From NCBI RefSeq assembly GCF_001650195.1, contig NZ_LXYR01000003.1:124001-188000 (forward strand): a stretch of DNA of 64,000 nt, read 5' to 3'. Each line of letters starts with the position of its first letter. The stretch's first letter is position 1. Of this stretch, positions 28,881 through 38,080 are shown piece by piece. Below the pieces are notes generated by a model. That model did no database searches, was not told the DNA's origin, and was given only the letters and a program-made list of their open reading frames with translations. Position numbers and translations under genes: made by a program. This stretch comes from Phormidesmis priestleyi BC1401. GTDB taxonomy: Bacteria; Cyanobacteriota; Cyanobacteriia; Leptolyngbyales; Leptolyngbyaceae.

Positions 28881-29264
28881 ATGAACCAGGCTATTGCCGA
28901 CACGACTGCGCTAGATGACAAGCTTTCTAACCGCTTCATCGAACTCGACCCGAATGGATATTTTATTATTTATGTCGATCGAGACCCCCAACTTATCTGC
29001 GCGAAACATTTCACAAATGTCATTAATGACAAAGGGTTAGCGTGTGATCCTGCCACGGGAGAACCCTTGCCCTGTAACGGAACTGTGCAGCGGCAATCTA
29101 CCACGATCTTTAAGGGCAGGACGGCTAAAGAACTCTGCATCGAACTGTTTGAAAAGCCGAAAGATTGCGTCGTAACTCGTCTCGATCATGCCGCTTATTT
29201 AGGCAGAGAATTTGTCCGTGCAGAAGTCGCGATGCTAACCGGAGCAGACTACGTTCAAGATTAG
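28881..29264 (+). CDS. DUF4346-like cyanobacterial protein
   Basis: About 127 residues from ATG 28881; a TTG two codons earlier is less likely. Conserved-looking segments: ELDPNGYFIIYVDRDPQLIC, AKHFTNVINDKGLACDPATG and LDHAAYLGREFVRAEVAM. I recall this pattern as a cyanobacterial DUF4346 protein, a family with resemblance to part of methyltetrahydromethanopterin methyltransferase subunits. The role is not known. The family call is from memory. Confidence 0.65.
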   Translation: MNQAIADTTALDDKLSNRFIELDPNGYFIIYVDRDPQLICAKHFTNVINDKGLACDPATGEPLPCNGTVQRQSTTIFKGRTAKELCIELFEKPKDCVVTRLDHAAYLGREFVRAEVAMLTGADYVQD

Positions 29265-29304
29265 AACGTTGCTTTAACGCTCTAGGTCTTCGTTGCTGTC
29301 CCAC

Positions 29305-29607
29305 CCCTAAAATGAATTTCGGGCTAGTAGAGGAAAAACCGTTGAAACGGGTTGAAAGAGAACTTAGGATCATGGATTAAATAAAACCGAATTCTCCCTC
29401 ACCCCAACCCTCTCCCTAGGGAGAGGGAGCAAACGTCTAGTTCCTCTTCTCTCTAGGGAGAAGGGGTTAGGCGAGGGCTTCGCCCCACTTCGTGAGGAGG
29501 GCGACCCCGTTTTGCAATTGCCGATCCCATTCAATTCACGATCCCTAGATAAATTCTTCAGTCCTCCGAAGAAGACTTTCCCTGTTAGCCCGAAATTTAT
29601 TTCAGGG
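29305..29607. repeat. 303-bp composite inverted-repeat element
   Basis: CCCTAAAATGAATTTCGGGC starts the left end (29305-29325). The right end (29587-29607) is its inverse with two mismatches, and the similarity continues imperfectly inward. The palindromic repeat copy 2 lies nested inside (29396-29502). No gene occurs in the 450-bp gap 29265-29714. Confidence 0.6.
29396..29502 (+). repeat. palindromic repeat, copy 2 (direct)
   Basis: Same family and orientation as 24286-24390, with a perfect inner CTCTCCCTAGGGAGAG palindrome, a second CTTCTCTCTAGGGAGAAG arm and the shared end CACTTCGTGAGGAGGGC. Confidence 0.85.
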
Positions 29608-29714
29608 CGAGGCAGAATCGTAGCAAGAAAGTCTTTAAACACGCCTCAATGTTGAGTTGACAACGGACTCGTCAAACTCCCGTTGTCAATCCTGAATATT
29701 CTCTGCCACACTTT

Positions 29715-30407
29715 TTATTTGACGTACCAGAAATAAGTTGCCATTGGGATCACAGTCGCTGCGATCAACAGCCCAATTACCCAAACGGTTGCGTTGCTTT
29801 CCTGCGTCTGTTCTGGAGTGGCAAACGTCCCTTCAACCTGAACAGTATCCTGTACTACAGGCGCACCCGGATCTTCTTGACCCGACAAAACTGCCACTAA
29901 ACGATCGCTAGCATCTAAAAACCCCTGATTATAGCGTTCACCCACTTTTAGAGGAACTTGCAGCGTCTCTTGAGCAACACTTTGCGCGATCGCATCCGGC
30001 ATAATTGCTTTGACTTTTTCACCCGTATAAATGGCGCTATTGTTAGTTAATTTGTCTAACACCATTAGGGTTTGATTGGCTTGATCGTCAGGTGTTGGGA
30101 ACCACTGCTTGAACAGCTTTTCGGTAAACGACTCGATCGTTTCGTCATAGTCTAAGCCCCGAATCGTCACAAAACGGACTTCCTGACCCGTTTCTGCCGT
30201 CAAATCGGTGAATGACTCAGTGATTTTACCTTCACTAAACCGACTCAGCACATTTGCTAAGTCTAAAACTTGCGAATCAGCAGGAATGCTAGGAACCTCA
30301 TAAAGACTTGTGGCGTAGGCAGGGGCAACCACACATTGCAGGGTCAAAATCAAGACAACGATAGGGAAGACCCAACGGTTGCCGATGGCGGAGAGGAGCT
30401 TTCTCAT
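29715..30407 (-). CDS. TPM-domain thylakoid protein, Psb32-like
   Basis: About 230 residues from ATG 30407 (MRKLLSAIGN). A signal-type N-terminus (VFPIVVLILTLQCVVAPAYA) precedes a TPM domain: VLDLANVLSRFSEGKI, VRFVTIRGLDYDETIESF and NQTLMVLDKLTNNSAIYTG. A C-terminal membrane helix (VWVIGLLIAATVIPMATYFWY) follows. This layout (signal, TPM, C-terminal anchor) is that of Psb32 and the plant thylakoid lumen 18.3-kDa protein, which help photosystem II repair. Psb32 is a good candidate but other TPM proteins share the layout. Confidence 0.75.
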   Translation of the reverse strand: MRKLLSAIGNRWVFPIVVLILTLQCVVAPAYATSLYEVPSIPADSQVLDLANVLSRFSEGKITESFTDLTAETGQEVRFVTIRGLDYDETIESFTEKLFKQWFPTPDDQANQTLMVLDKLTNNSAIYTGEKVKAIMPDAIAQSVAQETLQVPLKVGERYNQGFLDASDRLVAVLSGQEDPGAPVVQDTVQVEGTFATPEQTQESNATVWVIGLLIAATVIPMATYFWYVK

Positions 30408-30534
30408 GGGCGATCGACCTTCAGATGACATTTTTTCAAAATACTACGGCGAACAATATTTGAGTAGATCAAATACTTCTCATTAATTACATTACAATTT
30501 TTAACAGAGTTTGAATCGCAAGGAGCTAATTCTC

Positions 30535-30972
30535 ATGCCTCTTTCTGTTGGCGATAGTGCCCCCAATTTCACCGCGAAAGATACGAACGGCAACACGGTG
30601 TCCTTGTCAAGCTATGCGGGCAAACCTGTGGTTATCTATTTTTATCCTAAAGATGACACCCCTGGATGCACGAAAGAAGCGTGTAGCTTCCGAGACAACT
30701 ACGCTCAATATTTGAGTAAGGGAATCGCCGTTTTTGGGGTCAGCATGGATGATGAGCTGTCTCACCAAAAGTTTACTGAGAAGTATGGTCTGCCATTTCC
30801 ATTGCTCGTTGACACCGATGGCTCGTTGACAAAAGCGTTTGATGTTGATGGTGGCGGTCGTTCTAAGCGCGTGACTTATGTAATTGACGGCTCTGCCAAA
30901 ATTAGCCAAGTTTACACCACGGTCAATACTGAAACTCACGCCACCGATATTTTGGCTGAGATAGCAAGTTAG
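30535..30972 (+). CDS. peroxiredoxin Q / BCP family
   Basis: 145 residues from ATG 30535, with AAGGAG upstream. It reduces peroxides using thioredoxin. The active-site loop is FYPKDDTPGCTKEACSFRD, with peroxidatic Cys45 and resolving Cys50 five residues later, the atypical two-Cys arrangement of the PrxQ/BCP group. Length is normal and a strong terminator follows. It diverges from the Psb32-like gene with a gap of about 127 bp. Confidence 0.93.
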   Translation: MPLSVGDSAPNFTAKDTNGNTVSLSSYAGKPVVIYFYPKDDTPGCTKEACSFRDNYAQYLSKGIAVFGVSMDDELSHQKFTEKYGLPFPLLVDTDGSLTKAFDVDGGGRSKRVTYVIDGSAKISQVYTTVNTETHATDILAEIAS

Positions 30973-30992
30973 AAAATCTGAAACCTGACAAG

Positions 30993-31028
30993 CGTTCTAA
31001 TTCCTTTTTGGAGTTAGAACGTTTTTTT
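30993..31028 (+). terminator. rho-independent terminator after peroxiredoxin
   Basis: CGTTCTAA (30993-31000) pairs with TTAGAACG (31014-31021), and the T-run begins inside the last base pairs and continues through TTTTTTT. Confidence 0.88.
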
Positions 31029-31164
31029 GTGAAGAATTTATATGAGTCAGGCTCAGACAATTGAGCTAAATTATTAAGATTCCTGACTCGATCGCAGAAC
31101 AACGTCTCAGTGCAGCTACACACTCAAGCCGTCTCGCAACGATACTCTATCTGGGGTGATTTCT

Positions 31165-32784
31165 ATGACCGATACGACCGCGATCAGCAGCCTCTCATCA
31201 CCAGGGGTTACGGCTCCTCCTACCTATTCAGGTCCTAAAGAGGTTTTGATCAACAAACCTGTGACGCTGAAGGGCACCTACGATGCAACGCGCATCGCCC
31301 AAGTCACGCTATCTGCTGAAGATAAGTTTCCGCTTAACGTCACGACGAATGCTGGAACCTGGCAACTGACCCTGCCAACTGGGTTCTCGACCGCTGGATC
31401 GCGATGGCTGCGGCTGAAGGGCTTTGACAGCCAGGGTCAAGTTGTTGAGAATCGAGTTTTCTACATTACCGTGAGCAGTGACCCACTGACGATCGGGCAA
31501 TCCCTAACCCTCAAAGTCTTACAAGACACGTTCTTTAAAGCCGCTCCTGCTGACTCATCGACTCTCAGCGATCAGCAGAAAGTTTTGGTAAAAGCCGGAC
31601 AGACGTTTAGCGTCAATCGCTATGGCTCGATCGATGGTCACATCAAGCTAGAGTTAGGCGAAGAAATTGCTCCGATCGGCAGCTTTGGCTATTTCTACGA
31701 GAGTCACGTTCAACTCAGCAAAGGCACCCAAATCTTTCGCTTCAACCTTGAAGAGGTGCCAAATCTCTCGCTAACCGCTCAGTTAGTAATCACCACAACA
31801 ACAATTCTCAAGGCAAAATTAGGAGATTCTTCGACCCTCGCAGCAAATCAGAAGATCAACGCGGCAGCAGGACAAACCTACGCGATCACAGGCTATGCGT
31901 GTGTGAACGGTCATTTTCGGGTCAAGCTGGCTGAGGCGATCGCAGGCTTTGGCGACACTGCATTTGTCTATTGGAAATACGCTCAGGTGAAGCGAAACGG
32001 CAAGTCCATTCCCTACGACTCAGATGCTCTGACGGTGACTGCACTCACGAGCACGATTCTCAAAAAGCGCCCCGTTGATTCTTCACAGCTACAGGCTTCA
32101 GAGAGAGCAAATCTCAGCGCTGGAAACTTTTATGGAGTATCTAGTTATGCAATTCAAGGCGGACATATTAAAGTTGCGCTCACCGAAGAACTGCCGGGAT
32201 TTGGAAATACGGGGTTTGCCTTTCCCAGTTTTGTGCAAATGAAACGTGGCGGCAAACCGTTTAATCCGATTCCACCCACGGTTGAAATCAATGTGCCTTA
32301 CTTTTCGCAGCGAGATAACCCCCGCTATTATTGGGCGACGTGTAATGTGACCTCGATCGCGATGGTTTTCTACTATTACGGCATTCGTGCTAAAAATAGC
32401 GGACAGCAGCTAGAAGATGAACTGTTGCAGTGGTGTCTCGACAAGGGCGGAGAAGGTGCTCAAACCAATCACAATGTTCTTTCTCAACTGGTTCAGGCTT
32501 ACGGCTTTAAGCCTAGCTTTAACATCAATCGCACTTGGCAAGAGGTCAAAGAAGAATTGATCAACGGTCGTCCGGTTGTGTTATGCGGACTGTTTACGCA
32601 CGGTGGACATATTGTTACAGCGATCGGGTTCACGTCTCAGGGCTATATCGTTAATGACCCGTGGGGCGATGCGATGTCGGGCTATTCAAACACTGAGGGT
32701 CGCAAGCGTCTCTATCCCTATAGCTATGTCGATGAGGTTGCTGGACCTGATGGGGAAGTCTGGGCGCATTTTATTTCTAGATAG
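31165..32784 (+). CDS. C39-like papain-fold peptidase with three internal repeats
   Basis: About 539 residues; ATG at 31165 is chosen over GTG 31156 because GGGGTG lies upstream of it. No signal peptide. After an Ig-like N-terminal part (about 20-105) there are three repeats of about 70 residues (115-185, 205-277, 290-361), each with a DSS(T/Q)L turn, a GxxY/F step and an end such as GHIKVAL, G(F/S)G and a hydrophobic VQ(M/L). They resemble SH3-like or cell-wall-binding modules. The C-terminal domain has a papain-like triad: Cys393 in YYWATCNVTSIAM, His482 in HGGHIVTAIGF and Asp498 in IVNDPWGD. Probably a cysteine peptidase or amidase; substrate unknown. Confidence 0.8.
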   Translation: MTDTTAISSLSSPGVTAPPTYSGPKEVLINKPVTLKGTYDATRIAQVTLSAEDKFPLNVTTNAGTWQLTLPTGFSTAGSRWLRLKGFDSQGQVVENRVFYITVSSDPLTIGQSLTLKVLQDTFFKAAPADSSTLSDQQKVLVKAGQTFSVNRYGSIDGHIKLELGEEIAPIGSFGYFYESHVQLSKGTQIFRFNLEEVPNLSLTAQLVITTTTILKAKLGDSSTLAANQKINAAAGQTYAITGYACVNGHFRVKLAEAIAGFGDTAFVYWKYAQVKRNGKSIPYDSDALTVTALTSTILKKRPVDSSQLQASERANLSAGNFYGVSSYAIQGGHIKVALTEELPGFGNTGFAFPSFVQMKRGGKPFNPIPPTVEINVPYFSQRDNPRYYWATCNVTSIAMVFYYYGIRAKNSGQQLEDELLQWCLDKGGEGAQTNHNVLSQLVQAYGFKPSFNINRTWQEVKEELINGRPVVLCGLFTHGGHIVTAIGFTSQGYIVNDPWGDAMSGYSNTEGRKRLYPYSYVDEVAGPDGEVWAHFISR

Positions 32785-32991
32785 CGATCGAGTGGGCAGC
32801 TTAGGCTCGATCTGGGCTTAGGCTGCAAGCTGTCGTGCGAAATTTTCAGTTCAATCTACCAAGATGAAAAGACTGTATTTGTAGATGTTGGCAACCATGA
32901 CGAAGTGTATTAAGCGACCGAGATCGCAACAGCACAATAATGCTGGCACAGCAGATTAATAGAAAAACTGAATGTAGAACAAATAGGGTAA

Positions 32992-33144
32992 CTACTCTAA
33001 CAGTGCCAGATTCAGAAAATGACGTGTGGGCAACATCAATGGTTTGCTGCTGAGAACGCCGCGCAACTCGCCAAATGCCACGATCGAGCCTGTAAAGGTG
33101 GTTGCTTCGATGAATGTGCCGATGAACATTTCAATTGAGTCTGC
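32992..33144 (-). pseudogene. pntB relic (transhydrogenase beta subunit fragment)
   Basis: On the minus strand this 153-bp stretch encodes about 50 residues, including [20 protein letters not shown] and [16 protein letters not shown], before a stop at 32992. It closely resembles the segment of the proton-translocating NAD(P) transhydrogenase beta subunit with the VTFTGS...FGKL...SSKPL...LP.RH pattern. Nothing upstream or downstream continues the gene; an in-frame TAG stands just before it. The remaining gap (32785-32991) shows no gene. A recent-looking fragment left after deletion is the likely reading. Confidence 0.75.
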
Positions 33145-34368
33145 CTACTGATCAAACGTCTCAAACAGCTTGACTAAGATGACATTAGAGAATAGAAAGC
33201 CTTCAGGATCAGTGAGTCTAATGTGTCCTTCAGGTAGATTAGAGCCAGCCAAAGTAGGATAGTCTGCACTCGAAAACTCAACCCATCCTACTTTTTGATA
33301 AGGCTGCAAGCACGTCCAAAGTTCCGCTATTCTTTCTTGACCAAACTGTTGAACAAGCTGGGATAAGCTTAATCCTTCTGCTAATCGCAACCCCACCATT
33401 AAAGTATCGAGAAAAACATCTGAAGGATCAGGATTCTGATAACTTATCCTTTTGCCTTCGTTCGTTATTTTTTCCTCAACCCATTCGTAATACTCGCGGG
33501 TCTTTCTAGGACGGGCAACCCGATCGCCGCCGATATAACTCGTCGCCCCCATGCCAAACCCATAAAACGATCGGTTCTTCCAATAGACTCGATTGTGATG
33601 ACACTGAAACCCCGATCGGGCATAGTTTGAGATTTCATAATGCTCATACCCTGCCGAAGTTAGGATGCTCTGCGCCCTGCGATACATGTCTGCTGTCGCT
33701 TCATCGGTGGGTAGAGGGGTTGCTCCCGGTTGATATTGCTTACCGAATGGGGTCATTGGCTCGATCGTCAGATCGTAAACAGAAATGTGGTTTGGAGATA
33801 GAGAAATTGCTTTGTCTAACGAGTCTTGCCACTGAGCGATCGTCTGTTTAGGCAATCCCGAAATTAGATCCAAACTAAAGTTAGAAACATCTGCTTGATG
33901 AATCAGGTCGATCGAGTGATAAACATCTTCAACTCTGTGGGTTCTACCACAAGCAGTTAGCAACTCTGATTGAAACGCTTGCACCCCCAAACTGACGCGA
34001 TTGACACCTGACGATCGATACCCTTGAATTTGTGCAAGATCAAATGTACCAGGGTCAATTTCCATCGAGATTTCGGCATCGGACAAAATGCCAAACTGTC
34101 GATTTAAGGTGTCAAGAATTTGGCTTAATTGACCAACCGACAATAGTGAAGGGGTGCCACCACCCAAAAAAATCGTTTTGAGCGGTTGCCCTAAGTTTTC
34201 AGTCAGTCGAATCTCGTTGCAAAGAATTTCGACGTAATGCACGATCGTGCCTGAGTTGTTGCCGTTGCGCTGATCTCCAACTACAGAGACGGGAAAGTCA
34301 CAGTAAAAACAACGCCGCCGACAAAATGGAATGTGAACATAAGCAGAACTCGGAACGTTAAATTCCAT
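33145..34368 (-). CDS. hemW: heme chaperone HemW (radical SAM)
   Basis: 407 residues. The N-terminal radical SAM motif is CRRRCFYC (Cys16, Cys20, Cys23), with YVHIPF just before it as in HemW and HemN-like proteins. Other landmarks: FLGGGTPSLL, EIDPGTFDL, GVNRVSLGVQAFQ, and YDLTIEPMTPFG. HemW carries heme for insertion into proteins rather than acting as coproporphyrinogen dehydrogenase; many genomes label it coproporphyrinogen III oxidase-like. Length is normal. The pntB relic lies directly behind it. Confidence 0.9.
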   Translation of the reverse strand: MEFNVPSSAYVHIPFCRRRCFYCDFPVSVVGDQRNGNNSGTIVHYVEILCNEIRLTENLGQPLKTIFLGGGTPSLLSVGQLSQILDTLNRQFGILSDAEISMEIDPGTFDLAQIQGYRSSGVNRVSLGVQAFQSELLTACGRTHRVEDVYHSIDLIHQADVSNFSLDLISGLPKQTIAQWQDSLDKAISLSPNHISVYDLTIEPMTPFGKQYQPGATPLPTDEATADMYRRAQSILTSAGYEHYEISNYARSGFQCHHNRVYWKNRSFYGFGMGATSYIGGDRVARPRKTREYYEWVEEKITNEGKRISYQNPDPSDVFLDTLMVGLRLAEGLSLSQLVQQFGQERIAELWTCLQPYQKVGWVEFSSADYPTLAGSNLPEGHIRLTDPEGFLFSNVILVKLFETFDQ

Positions 34369-34704
34369 GAATCTTTTCTAAAATTCTTTATCTTCTTAAA
34401 TTATCGCAATGAATCTTCTTTAATCCTCGTACTTTTTATTGATTTTTGTATCCTAAACTACAGGCATTAGTAGGGGTAACCGCCTTTAGGGAGAGGGATT
34501 TGCGTGAAGATCTTACAAACTCGCAAGATATAATAATGGAAGATCGATCTGACTAGAAAGGTTGAATTCTAGATCCTAGACTTTGAGTTGCTTTTAAGTT
34601 CCTAGTCCACCGTTTATAGAAAGCTTTAAACTTTAACTTGAACCCATCCATCACACTATAAAATCACTAATCCAAAACCGACAAACTCCTCTACTTCAAA
34701 GATC
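34369..34704. other. intergenic region, divergent promoters
   Basis: 336 bp between hemW (-) and the PIN-TRAM gene (+). No gene or clear repeat. AT-rich; TATAATAATGG near 34528 could serve as a -10 for rightward transcription, without a convincing -35. Confidence 0.4.
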
Positions 34705-35784
34705 ATGGTTGATGCAGTCATTATTATTTCATTCATTCTAGCAGGAGCGGGAATTGGCTTTCGTGGCATTGAGGCGCTGCCAGGTGGCGTTTTGCAGCAG
34801 GTGACAAACCCCGATGCACTGCGTTGGGTTTGTGCAGGCTTTGGTGCCATGATTGGCTTTGCGATCGGCTTAATTGCCCAGTCGAGCTATCGTCGCGTGG
34901 CGCAACAAATTCGCGAGATGCCTGCCCCGGTGCTGCTGAGTCGCTCGGTGGGCTTAGTTCTCGGTCTGCTGGTGGCAAACCTGCTGCTGGCTCCGATTCT
35001 TCTCCTGCCAATTCCGCAAGAATTCTCGTTTATCAAGCCGCTTGCTGCCGTGGTCGGAAGCATTATGTTCTCTGTTTCTGGCGTGTCGCTGGCAGATACT
35101 CACGGTCGATCGCTCTTGCGGCTAATCAACCCCAACAGTGTCGAAACGATGCTATTTGCGGAAGGCACGCTTAAACCCTCCAGCGCAAAGGTTCTTGATA
35201 CAAGTTGCATCATTGACGGTCGCATCTCTGCACTGCTCGACACGGGGTTTCTAGAAGGTCAGCTTCTCGTGCCACAGTTTGTCTTGCAAGAGTTGCAGCA
35301 AGTAGCAGATGCCTCTAACGATCAAAAACGAGTGCGCGGACGGCGTGGGCTAGATGTCTTGAATCAGATTCGGGAAGCTTATCCAGAGCGGGTCGTGATT
35401 CACTCTGCTGACTATGAGGACATTGCAACGGTAGACGCGAAATTAGTGAAGCTCGTGCAAGACATCAACGGCACGCTGCTCACGACTGACTACAACTTAA
35501 ATAAGGTTGCCACAGTGCAGCGAGTCCCCGTTCTGAATGTGAACGATCTGACTCAGGCAGTGCGTCCGTCCTATCTGCCAGGTGACAGCATCGATCTCAA
35601 GATTTTGCGAGAAGGCAAAGAACCCGCTCAAGGAGTTGGCTATCTTGACGACGGCACGATGGTTGTGGTTGAAGAAGGTCGAGCTTTTGTGGGTGGCGAA
35701 CTTCAGGTGATCGTTACCAGTGCTCTGCAAACCTCAGCAGGACGCATGATCTTCGCTCGACCCAAAGCATCGGCGATGGCTTGA
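34705..35784 (+). CDS. membrane PIN-TRAM domain protein
   Basis: 359 residues. Four predicted membrane segments (VDAVIIISFILAGAGIGF, WVCAGFGAMIGFAIGLIAQ, VGLVLGLLVANLLLAPILL, AAVVGSIMFSVSGVSLA) lead into a PIN nuclease domain with acidic residues in LDTSCIIDGRISALLD and LLTTDYNLNKVA. A C-terminal TRAM domain (GVGYLDDGTMVVVEEGRAF) is a nucleic-acid binding fold. This is the YacL-type layout of Firmicutes and cyanobacteria; RNA cleavage near the membrane is inferred. A start at ATG 34705 fits the first helix. The GTPase gene starts 57 bp downstream. Confidence 0.88.
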   Translation: MVDAVIIISFILAGAGIGFRGIEALPGGVLQQVTNPDALRWVCAGFGAMIGFAIGLIAQSSYRRVAQQIREMPAPVLLSRSVGLVLGLLVANLLLAPILLLPIPQEFSFIKPLAAVVGSIMFSVSGVSLADTHGRSLLRLINPNSVETMLFAEGTLKPSSAKVLDTSCIIDGRISALLDTGFLEGQLLVPQFVLQELQQVADASNDQKRVRGRRGLDVLNQIREAYPERVVIHSADYEDIATVDAKLVKLVQDINGTLLTTDYNLNKVATVQRVPVLNVNDLTQAVRPSYLPGDSIDLKILREGKEPAQGVGYLDDGTMVVVEEGRAFVGGELQVIVTSALQTSAGRMIFARPKASAMA

Positions 35785-35841
35785 AATCGAGATGGCTCGA
35801 TCGACATCAAAAAAACCAGCAATTTTTCATGATGAGACCTA

Positions 35842-37764
35842 ATGGTGCGCCTCAAACCTTGGCAGTGGGCAGTTTTAGGATTACCGATCGTGCTTGTAGT
35901 CGGGTTTCTCCTAATCGCCGCCGGATTGCAAATTCACGAATGGGGCATTAGCTGGATCTGGGCGATTGTCGGGTTACTATTTGTGGGCTGGCGCTGGCTT
36001 TTGGTGAAATGGACGCAGCCCGCCCTTGCCCAAGTCGAAGCGATCGTCACCGAACTCTCTGCCGACTTGCAGTCACAAACTCCGACCACCGCGTCTGCCA
36101 ATACCTCGTTTCAGCAAGCCGAAGCCGAGCTACAAAAAATCTTGCAGACTGCGCGCATCGATCCGCCGCCGTGGGAAGACTGGAACATTTTTTGGCTACG
36201 CTGCCAGACGTTGATTGGCGCGATCGCGCAGGTCTACTATCCCCAAACCGAGCAGCCTTTACTCAACATCTATATTCCCCAAGCCTATAAGCTGCTGCGC
36301 AGCACGGTTGATGACCTCGACCAGTGGATGCAGCGTTTGTCTCCGGCGCTCAATCAAGTCACGATCGGGCAGGCATATCAGGCATACGAGGTTTACCAAA
36401 AGCTTGAGCCATCTGCCCGCAAGATTTGGCAAGTGTGGAATTGGGCGCAATGGCTGCTCAATCCTGCGGCGGCGATTGCGAGAACGGCAACTCAACGCAC
36501 CAGCAGTCGCGCCACCCAAGAGCTATTGTCCAATCTCAGCCAACTGATGCGAGAAGCTGCCCTACGAAATCTGGGCAGACAAGCGATCGCCCTTTATAGC
36601 GGCAGTGCCAGCCCTAATTTAGAAGAGACCTCGATCGCTCAGCCCATCTTACCCAAGGCTCAAACTCAAACGCTGCGAGACATTATTTCTCAAGCGAATC
36701 CGTCTCAAACCGTTGAGCAAACGCCTGTTAATCTGCTGCTCGTCGGGCGGACAGGGGCGGGAAAAAGTAGCCTGATTAACACGTTATTTGTTGAAGCTCA
36801 AGCCGAGGTTGATGCGTTGCCAAGCACAGATCGGATTCAAGATTATCATTGGCAAACCTCCACCGGAGAGGCTTTGACGTTGTGGGATTCGCCGGGTTAT
36901 GAGCAAGTCGATCGGGCAGAACTCCGCGATCAGGTTCTCGACCATGCCGCTCATGCTGATCTGGTTTTGCTGGCGACTCCGGCACTTGATCCAGCGTTGC
37001 AGATGGATTTAGATTTTCTCAGAGATCTGCAGGCTGAGATCCCAGATCTGCCGACGATCGCCATTGTCACTCAGGTCGATCGGCTGCGTCCGATTCGAGA
37101 ATGGCAGCCTCCTTACGAGTGGCAAACGGGCGATCGTCCGAAAGAAATCTCGATTCGAGAAGCGACCCAATATCGGGCGAGTCTGCTCGGCTCGACTTGC
37201 TTAATGGTATTGCCGATCGTCACAGGTGACAAAACTCGGCAAGCCTGGGGTGTTGAAGCGTTATCACTAGCGATTTTGGACTCGATCGAGCCTGCAAAAC
37301 AGCTTCGTCTCGCACGGTTTTTTAAAAGCCTCGAAGCCCGAACGATCGGGGCTGCTAAAATCATTGACCACTACACCTTTCAGATGGCGACGACGCAAGG
37401 GTTAACTGCGTTTCTCAAAAGTCCCATTCTTAGCTTTATTTCGACGTTAACGACGGGTTCGCCGACACTGGCGCTGTTGCTGGCTGAGAAGATTCCGATC
37501 GAGCAGCTTCCCGTCGTGATCGGTAAACTTCAACTCGCCTACGATTTGTACAATCTGCTGACCGCCGATCAGTCCAATCCACCTAGCTTTGACTTTCGGG
37601 CAATTTGGGGATTGCTGCTCGAAGATTCTGCCTCACCTGAGCGCACGGCTTGGGCATTTGGTCACGCGCTGACGGAATATTGGACTCAATCGCTGACCCC
37701 GGAGCAACTGCGATCGCGCTTTGATGACTATTTGAAGATGGCTAGTCCGATCGTCGAGTTATAA
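35842..37764 (+). CDS. Era-like GTPase with N-terminal membrane segments
   Basis: 640 residues. Two hydrophobic segments near the N-terminus (WAVLGLPIVLVVGFLLIAAG and ISWIWAIVGLLFVGWRWLL) place it at a membrane. The GTPase domain begins with GRTGAGKSS at about residue 302, with WDSPGYEQ as the G3 (DxPG) motif and TQVD as the G4 motif (TKxD variant). The C-terminal 150 residues are helical and of the DUF697 kind. The long stretch between (60-290) is helical. Related to YcjX/Era-like cyanobacterial GTPases; the role is not known to me. The next gap (37765-38080) has no gene. Confidence 0.82.
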   Translation: MVRLKPWQWAVLGLPIVLVVGFLLIAAGLQIHEWGISWIWAIVGLLFVGWRWLLVKWTQPALAQVEAIVTELSADLQSQTPTTASANTSFQQAEAELQKILQTARIDPPPWEDWNIFWLRCQTLIGAIAQVYYPQTEQPLLNIYIPQAYKLLRSTVDDLDQWMQRLSPALNQVTIGQAYQAYEVYQKLEPSARKIWQVWNWAQWLLNPAAAIARTATQRTSSRATQELLSNLSQLMREAALRNLGRQAIALYSGSASPNLEETSIAQPILPKAQTQTLRDIISQANPSQTVEQTPVNLLLVGRTGAGKSSLINTLFVEAQAEVDALPSTDRIQDYHWQTSTGEALTLWDSPGYEQVDRAELRDQVLDHAAHADLVLLATPALDPALQMDLDFLRDLQAEIPDLPTIAIVTQVDRLRPIREWQPPYEWQTGDRPKEISIREATQYRASLLGSTCLMVLPIVTGDKTRQAWGVEALSLAILDSIEPAKQLRLARFFKSLEARTIGAAKIIDHYTFQMATTQGLTAFLKSPILSFISTLTTGSPTLALLLAEKIPIEQLPVVIGKLQLAYDLYNLLTADQSNPPSFDFRAIWGLLLEDSASPERTAWAFGHALTEYWTQSLTPEQLRSRFDDYLKMASPIVEL

Positions 37765-38080
37765 CCGTTTGCTACAGAAACTTCTTGCGTGTGATCGTTG
37801 GGTTTACCCGATGCCGTAGAGACGTTTCGATGGAACGTCTTGCCGATTTTGCCATGACCTATAATCTGTCAATATTCAGTGATCGATGGAGAACACGCCA
37901 TGATGCAACTCCTCAACCAATCCACCGACCGGGTGCGACCTCTACCTGATACTAAAGCGACTAAAGCTCCCTACTGGCAAAGCTCTTAAACGATTTTATA
38001 GCAGTTCTTTTGATTATTCATTGACTAGTTTTACAGGCACCCAAAACCCTTGTGGAGCAAAAGGTGGTTGGTTTTTCTAA
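37765..38080. other. intergenic region, no supported gene
   Basis: 316 bp. A 29-codon frame (37900-37989) starting MMQLLNQSTDRVRPLPDTKA has GGAGA upstream but no family resemblance and is not called. A partial inverted repeat (AGACGTTTCGATGGAACGTCT, 37820-37840) resembles the GTAGAGACGTTGC type of cyanobacterial dispersed repeat. Confidence 0.4.

Noticed and set aside
32785-32991. Continuation of pntB or a transposase fragment
   Set aside because: Translations in all frames show no further transhydrogenase or transposase motifs.
37900-37989. 29-codon frame MMQLLNQSTDRVRPLP with GGAGA upstream
   Set aside because: Too short, no family resemblance, and next to the decayed Uma2 gene; the coding claim cannot be supported.
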